Assembly (NCBI GenBank): GCA_050084515.1
Contig: CM114271.1
Location: 33,728,001-33,792,000 of the forward strand
Source of the DNA: Blasia pusilla
Lineage: Eukaryota; Marchantiophyta; Marchantiopsida; Blasiales
Direction: 5' to 3'
DNA length: 64,000 bases
In this document: in pieces, positions 58,925 through 64,000 of the stretch
How the letters are laid out: each line of letters opens with the position of its first letter
How positions within the stretch are numbered: the first letter of the stretch is position 1
Position numbers and translations under genes: made by a program
The notes under the pieces: generated by a model
What the model saw: only the letters and a program-made list of their open reading frames with translations
Databases searched by the model: none
Told to the model about the DNA's origin: nothing

Positions 58925-60138
58925 GCACATAATGCCACAAATAACGAGCCTAACTAAATCTCAAAATGGAGAGTCTCACCTTGAGCCCTTGAAACATAAA
59001 TCCCATGCCCTCACTCGATGTAACTTTCTTCTATAGGAATTTGGGACTCCCATACCTGACTGGCAGAAGGCAATTTGAGTTTTGGCTATGTAGAGGATAA
59101 TTGCTTTAGAGAGATGTTCCACCTATAGTTCCTTGGTTGGCAGTTCCATGTGTCTTTGTCACATGTGCTCCTTGGAATTGAGTGATTTGATTACAACTTG
59201 CCAGTATTAGCTTTGCATCTTGCTATTATTTCGTCTGATTGCAGTTAGCATGTATGTAGAGCTTAAGTCAAGTGCATGAGGAAAATATGAATGTAGTGAG
59301 GAATTCGGGGAATAGTGGAAGAGGAGGGAAAATTGGAGCTCATCCAGTCCAAGGACAAGTTCCAAGATTGATAATGAGTAGGGGTCCAGAAGTAGCGATG
59401 GAAAATGGGATTATTCATCGATTGGTGACTCGGACTGGTTCTACGATTCTCAATGGGAGATCCTTAGGAGAAGGAGGATGGAGATGAGCAAAAATAGGGG
59501 CAAAATTTTAGCAAGTAGGAAGGAATTCCAATTAACCATCTCCTAAAAAAAAGTCGTCCACACGTACCCGACGAACCTCTTATGGTTACTAGGCAGGCGA
59601 CCTAGCGCCAACAACAAAATTAACAAAGGAAAAAATTGATTCATCTGCAGTTCAGCTGTAGAAAGACAATGGTCGGGAATATTCCTCTTCACATTGCACA
59701 CCGGCCTTTGGAAGTCCCGTTGAAGATGTAAGTGCCCATGCCCCGACCAATGTTCTTATATATTGCACGTCTAGTAATGTATTTGAGTTGAGAGGCTTGA
59801 ATGTTTATCATGCCTGTAATATTGCAGTGAAAAAATGGGAAAGCTTGCGAGGAAATCGATACACAGCTTCTATTACCAACAAGGAGAGATTCAATTTTCA
59901 TCTAAAGATTGTGCGTAAATTTCCACTTGATTTTGTTGTTCCAAAGTGCAAGACAGGTAGATGGACTTTGGATAAATCAAGGGCTGAAAGTAGTACTTAA
60001 TAGCACCCAGAAGGCACGAGCAGTCGGATGTAGGGTAGATGATCCTCTCCGTAGGATTGCAAAAAAATCGAGTTGAGTTCTTGAGGCAGCAAAGCATACG
60101 CTTTACCCAAGAATACAACAACCACAAGCTCCCACCTG

Positions 60139-60639
60139 ATGGGGATGTCACCACCCTCCACCTCTGATACAAGAAATGAAGTCTGTCATGCTCGAATTTA
60201 TGGGATTGATATGTTGGAAGGATATCCTAGACCCCATTCTCCTTGGGGAGCTGACCAAGTGTATGAAGGCGTTGCCAACGATATACAGCTCATGTACAAC
60301 ATCCTTCAAAACATCGTGGATAAGAAGTACAAAGATGCAATCACCAAGTTTCTTTTTCCATGGAAAATCCATATTAATGACGATAGAGACTAGAGAACTA
60401 CACCTACAGGTTCGGAATTTTTTCATTCCACATCCCTCCTTCATAGAGATATGGTAGAGAGGTCTTTAGATTACGTTTCAGCTATGCATAAAAGGATATA
60501 CTTGGCCTTGTACATGGATAAATTGGCTTGGGTTGCTCATGATGTGGATCTTCAAATGAGGGAGTGGGATAAGGTTGACGAGATCCAATTAGCTACCAAG
60601 GCCATTACTGAGTTAAGGAAGGACAAAATTTTCTCTTGA
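60139..60639 (+). pseudogene. Unidentified protein-like sequence with one in-frame stop
   Basis: One frame runs from 60139 to 60639 with a single TAG at 60391-60393. Both halves have protein-like composition, for example V-Y-E-G-V-A-N-D-I-Q-L-M-Y-N-I and R-I-Y-L-A-L-Y-M-D-K-L-A-W, amphipathic and rich in charged residues. I do not recognise a family. It may be a broken fragment of a repeat protein or host gene, or chance. Confidence 0.3.
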
Positions 60640-61390
60640 CTAAGCCGATTCCACCCCCAAGCTCTTCTTGGAAAGAAACTTCCATGAAAAGGAAGGACAT
60701 AATTTCTTCCTCAACTAAGCCCAAAAAATGGATTAGAAATTTGGAATAAACAAGAATAAGGTCCCTTTGATTGGAGCTCACTCCACTCTTTTGCCATGCT
60801 GAATTGTATGTCCTTAGCAAACCAATATACATATCTTTGTATATTTGGAGGTCTCATTTTCCGTTTAATGTTGCCATGGATAGTTCTCGTTCTACACTAT
60901 GATGATCTATGATAAATTCCACAACAGCATCCTAATAACATGGGTTTTGAAAAACTCCTACAAAGAATCTAACATTGCATGGCGGTTGGAGGAAATGAAA
61001 ACAAGTTCTCTTAATCACCATAGACAAATATGTTGCCAATGCAAGTTGGAAATAGAGTCACAATGGTGCCAAAATGCAAGCTCCATTATGAAATATTGCT
61101 CAATAGCGGAGATCAACGCCCTTAGTAACTAACCTTCTTCTCCTCATTCAATATGACAACTTCCACATATGTTGTTACTATGCGTGGCACCGGATATTTT
61201 TATGTGCATCAACATATCTGACATACGGTGGTTAACTTTTGATTATAGGCGAGTGTTTGAGGACATTCCAATCATTCTTTGCTTGTGGCATGTACGACAC
61301 GAGTGGCACAAGCACTTGCGTATATAGGTGTGACCGTGTTAAACGATATGAGCTAAGCACTACGTTAGGAAAGATAATGCAAATAAATAT
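60640..61390. other. AT-rich spacer before the second Copia LTR
   Basis: No gene or repeat structure is supported. Confidence 0.5.
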
Positions 61391-61688
61391 TGAAGATTGA
61401 GTTACAGTCAAACTCATGCGACACCTGAACTGCTACATTTGATACTCACACGAAGTAGGGAAGCTTAATCTTGGTTAGTCAGTTAAGCGGGATTATCTTA
61501 ACTAGGGTTAGTTAATCACAGTTAGTCTAACTCGAGACTGAGGTTAGGGTTAGGGTTGGTTGTACATACCCTATATAATTGAGAAGGGGACCAGCCTCCA
61601 CTCATTCTATCATTTCAAATTTCGTTCTCCATGGTGGTATGTGTGAGAGCCGTTTTTCCATCAAGTATGCATGTTTAGTAGTTTTCCA
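61391..61688 (+). repeat. Copia 5' LTR (copy 2)
   Basis: The 298-bp LTR begins TGAAGATTGAG and ends TTTTCCA, like the LTR at 121-431. The TATA box TATATAA is at 61572-61578. A primer binding site follows two bases later, so this is a 5' LTR. Confidence 0.9.
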
Positions 61689-61690
61689 TA

Positions 61691-61702
61691 TGATATCAGA
61701 GC
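61691..61702 (+). promoter_or_regulatory. Primer binding site (initiator tRNA-Met type)
   Basis: TGATATCAGAGC differs at one base from the canonical TGGTATCAGAGC of plant Copia elements. It lies 2 bases after the LTR and primes minus-strand synthesis from the 3' end of tRNA-Met. Confidence 0.9.
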
Positions 61703-62415
61703 GATAGGAGAACATCACTTGAAATTATTGGTGTTTGAGGAGAGAAGAGAGGCAAGAGAAGGCACAATTTCAGTTTGGGAGAAGGAATTTTTATTCAGAG
61801 CTCAGTGGATGCAGATTTCAGGTGGAGTTTTGACGGTGATAAAACTTTGGGGCGTTTTTTAAGGCTTTCCCGATAGATTTAGTTGTCTGGTTCTGCAACG
61901 TCTAGAACAATGCCAAATTTTTGTTTTAGTTGCTTGGAGAGCTCATGGAGAGCTTTCCAACGCACCCAAAATTGCTTGATTTTGACATTCAGAGCTCATG
62001 TAGTAGCAATTTCAGTGTAGGAAAGTGCAATTAGTAAAGAAAAAGTTGTGCAATTTGCTTTCTACATGCCATTTTCGACTAGTTCTTTCATATAGTTGAT
62101 CAATTTTGGAAAATTTCAGGACGATTTCTGTGTAAGAGTTATCTATGCTTCAATTGGAGCAGTAGAAGCATAAAATTATGTTTTTGTGAGAGATATCGTT
62201 CGTCGTAGAATATTCCTCAACAACAATCACATGCGAGAAGCTAGATAAGCAGAATTACAATGTCTAGAAGTTTCGCATGAAACGATTTCTGATGGGTCAA
62301 GAACGATGGGAGCTTGTCACAGGTGATGAGGCCAAGCCAGAAGGTAATGCAACAGACTTGAATGTTCGCGCTTGGAACAAACGCGCAAGGCAAGTAATTG
62401 TCAGATCTGAGTAGC
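61703..62415 (+). pseudogene. Copia copy 2 leader and gag N-terminus, truncated
   Basis: After a leader, about 62240-62415 translates to K-L-D-K-Q-N-Y-N-V, a stop (TAG, where TGG for Trp is usual), then K-F-R-M-K-R-F-L-M-G-Q and W-E-L-V-T-G-D-E-A-K-P. This matches the start of plant Copia Gag (L-x-G-x-N-Y-x-x-W). It ends at a TAG near 62415, after which the sequence is unrelated. Gag would form the particle. Confidence 0.75.
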
Positions 62416-64000
62416 CGATAGGCAGAGATCTATCGTGGATAGGACGTAGGAGCCAACCGACTATCTTGAGTGTAACTTTGTCCCATGGTGTCGGATCAGG
62501 TTGAGGACAGGTCCATTGTGTCAGGAACGTCGTTTTTGACAACTTTCTTATTGAAGTCTTTCACAGCCGGGTGACTTGTTGACCAAGTCACCCGCTCTGT
62601 TTGTTGGTTTGTTGTGCACGCAGGTTACCAAGGGGATAGCTATTTTTAGGGGAAGAGTATTTTGGCTTTTCCCAACCCTATATAAGAGAGGAAGATGACT
62701 TTCCTAAGCCATCTTTCTCACGTTGGGCCGTTGGAGAACCTCTCTTGTATGTGTGTGAGATAGGACTAGGGTGCTAGCATCCGGATTCCTTGATAGCGCA
62801 GGGTGGATGAGGCTCGATATGCCGATGTAGATTGAGGAGTGGAGTTTTAAGCCGGGTGTGCCACTTTTACCACTCTTTATTTTTACATGAGAAAGATGTG
62901 AGGGGGTTGGTGGGAATTCGTTGTTTGCAGGTAGGCAAGCGAGTTGCCTCGGTGGGGATCCCGTGGAGACGCTGTTTGGCTTTCGTGTTTGTCATTTTTT
63001 TATGTTCGGAAGGCCGTGGGCAAAAGTGATGTCCGTTTTTCTCAGATTTTGCCGATGCACAAGGATTGGGGACAGTGGCAGAGTGTAGCACGGAGTGGGG
63101 CGGCGAGTGTATCGTCGAAAGGAGCGGGAGTGTCAGGAAAAAGCAGGAAGGAAAGGTCGCGGAGATGTTTAGGTCGCGGAGGCGGCCGGATGCCGAGCCG
63201 CACCAGGTGGTGGAAGGTACTATCACCACATAGATAAGAGTGATGTGGTAAGTTGGATGAACACGATCAGTCAAATCGGACATGGCAAGGGCGATGTGGT
63301 GACGAGGCTACCGGGTTAAGCAAGGTTGGAAATGCTTACGTACTTAGGAGAGCCTACGTGGTTGAGCGGGCTTGTACCAAGATTTTCAGAGTTGAGATTT
63401 TCCGAACATTATTTTCGGAGGACTGTAGTGATTTTGTCGGCGAGGTGGGTGAGCTACACCGACCGTTGACGACAGAGTGTTAGTATGCTGATGCCGATGA
63501 CTAGTCCGTATCTGTTGATGGGAGGATCGCAGTACTGTGGGGGGAGATGGATGTGCAGTGGAGGTTCCCAAGCACTCCATGCAGAAGGTTGATCAGCGGG
63601 AGTGATCAGGTTACCCATTCGAGTCCCTTTTCCCACACTAACGTGTGTGATTGAGAGTGCTGGGTATCGAGTAGTAGTTGGTGCTAGGTGGGTGCAGTGA
63701 TGGTGACGAGTGTAGAATCTTTTCATGTCTAGCATGTTGGTGGATATATGGCGGTTGCCGAGTAGGGGTCGCATGTATGACCCGAGAGAGTGTCGCTAGA
63801 TTAGGTGAGTTAGTTGGGAGGCTCATGGTGAGCCCGAGTGTTAAGTGTATGTGAGGCCGGGTGTGTCATCACGGGATTGACGTTAGCATAGGTGAGCTAG
63901 TGAGGAGTGTGGGAGACTCTCGATAAGTCTGAGTGTTGAGCGAGTGAGATAGGGTTGTCATCATGACGTTCTTCCAAGGTTTGAAAGAACATGGTAGTAG
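62416..64000. other. Unassigned region with a TATA-bearing LTR-like stretch
   Basis: Sequence after the Copia truncation. A TATATAAG box at 62679-62686, followed by a pyrimidine-rich tract and CTCTCTTG, looks like an LTR promoter, but I find no second LTR or domain to confirm it. The ORFs to the end of the window have no recognisable homology. Confidence 0.4.

Overview
This is a nuclear window from a streptophyte (a land plant or charophyte alga). Three host genes with many spliceosomal introns give proteins of plant type: COP9 signalosome subunit 2, an ARL1-type small GTPase and RNA polymerase subunit RPB6. The rest is mostly old, nested transposable elements, so this looks like a repeat-rich genome. 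I cannot name the species.

Layout. 1-431: end of a Copia element (pol C-terminus plus 3' LTR). 432-8229: a decayed Ty3/Gypsy element (G1, + strand). 9987-12555: a near-perfect 2.57-kb palindrome abutting a truncated Gypsy relative (G2, 12557-14091, + strand). 14092-18677: MITE-like repeats and a degenerate tandem array. 18678-28446: a long relative of G1 on the - strand (G3). 29.25-30.5 kb: a CpG-rich block with no recognisable gene. 32089-37371 (-): CSN2, 11 exons. 38485-41743 (-): an R2-like LINE with a restriction-like endonuclease; a second fragment lies at 45.52-45.99 kb (+). 47663-52008 (-): ARL1, 8 exons including one of 19 nt. 54306-55843 (+): RPB6, 6 exons, with a decayed copy of its last exon just downstream. 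61391-62415: start of a second Copia copy (LTR, primer binding site, gag N-terminus).

The main discovery is the Gypsy family. Between its protease and its reverse transcriptase it carries a DNMT3-like C5 cytosine-DNA methyltransferase (motif I, the PCQ catalytic loop, ENV and a C-terminal GFP motif can be read in G1). Its pol ends in a C4HC3 PHD finger instead of the usual chromodomain. The inferred order is gag, protease, methyltransferase, RT, RNase H, integrase, PHD. That would pair a chromatin-mark writer with a chromatin reader in one mobile element. All copies here are broken: several stops fall where CAG or CGA is expected, which fits deamination of methylated cytosine, and G3 has lost the catalytic middle of its methyltransferase. 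Retrotransposon-encoded DNMTs have, to my knowledge, been reported in a charophyte alga and in dinoflagellates; I do not know of a report of the DNMT plus PHD combination.

The host genes look ordinary and intact, except that RPB6 intron 4 has no AG at its expected acceptor.
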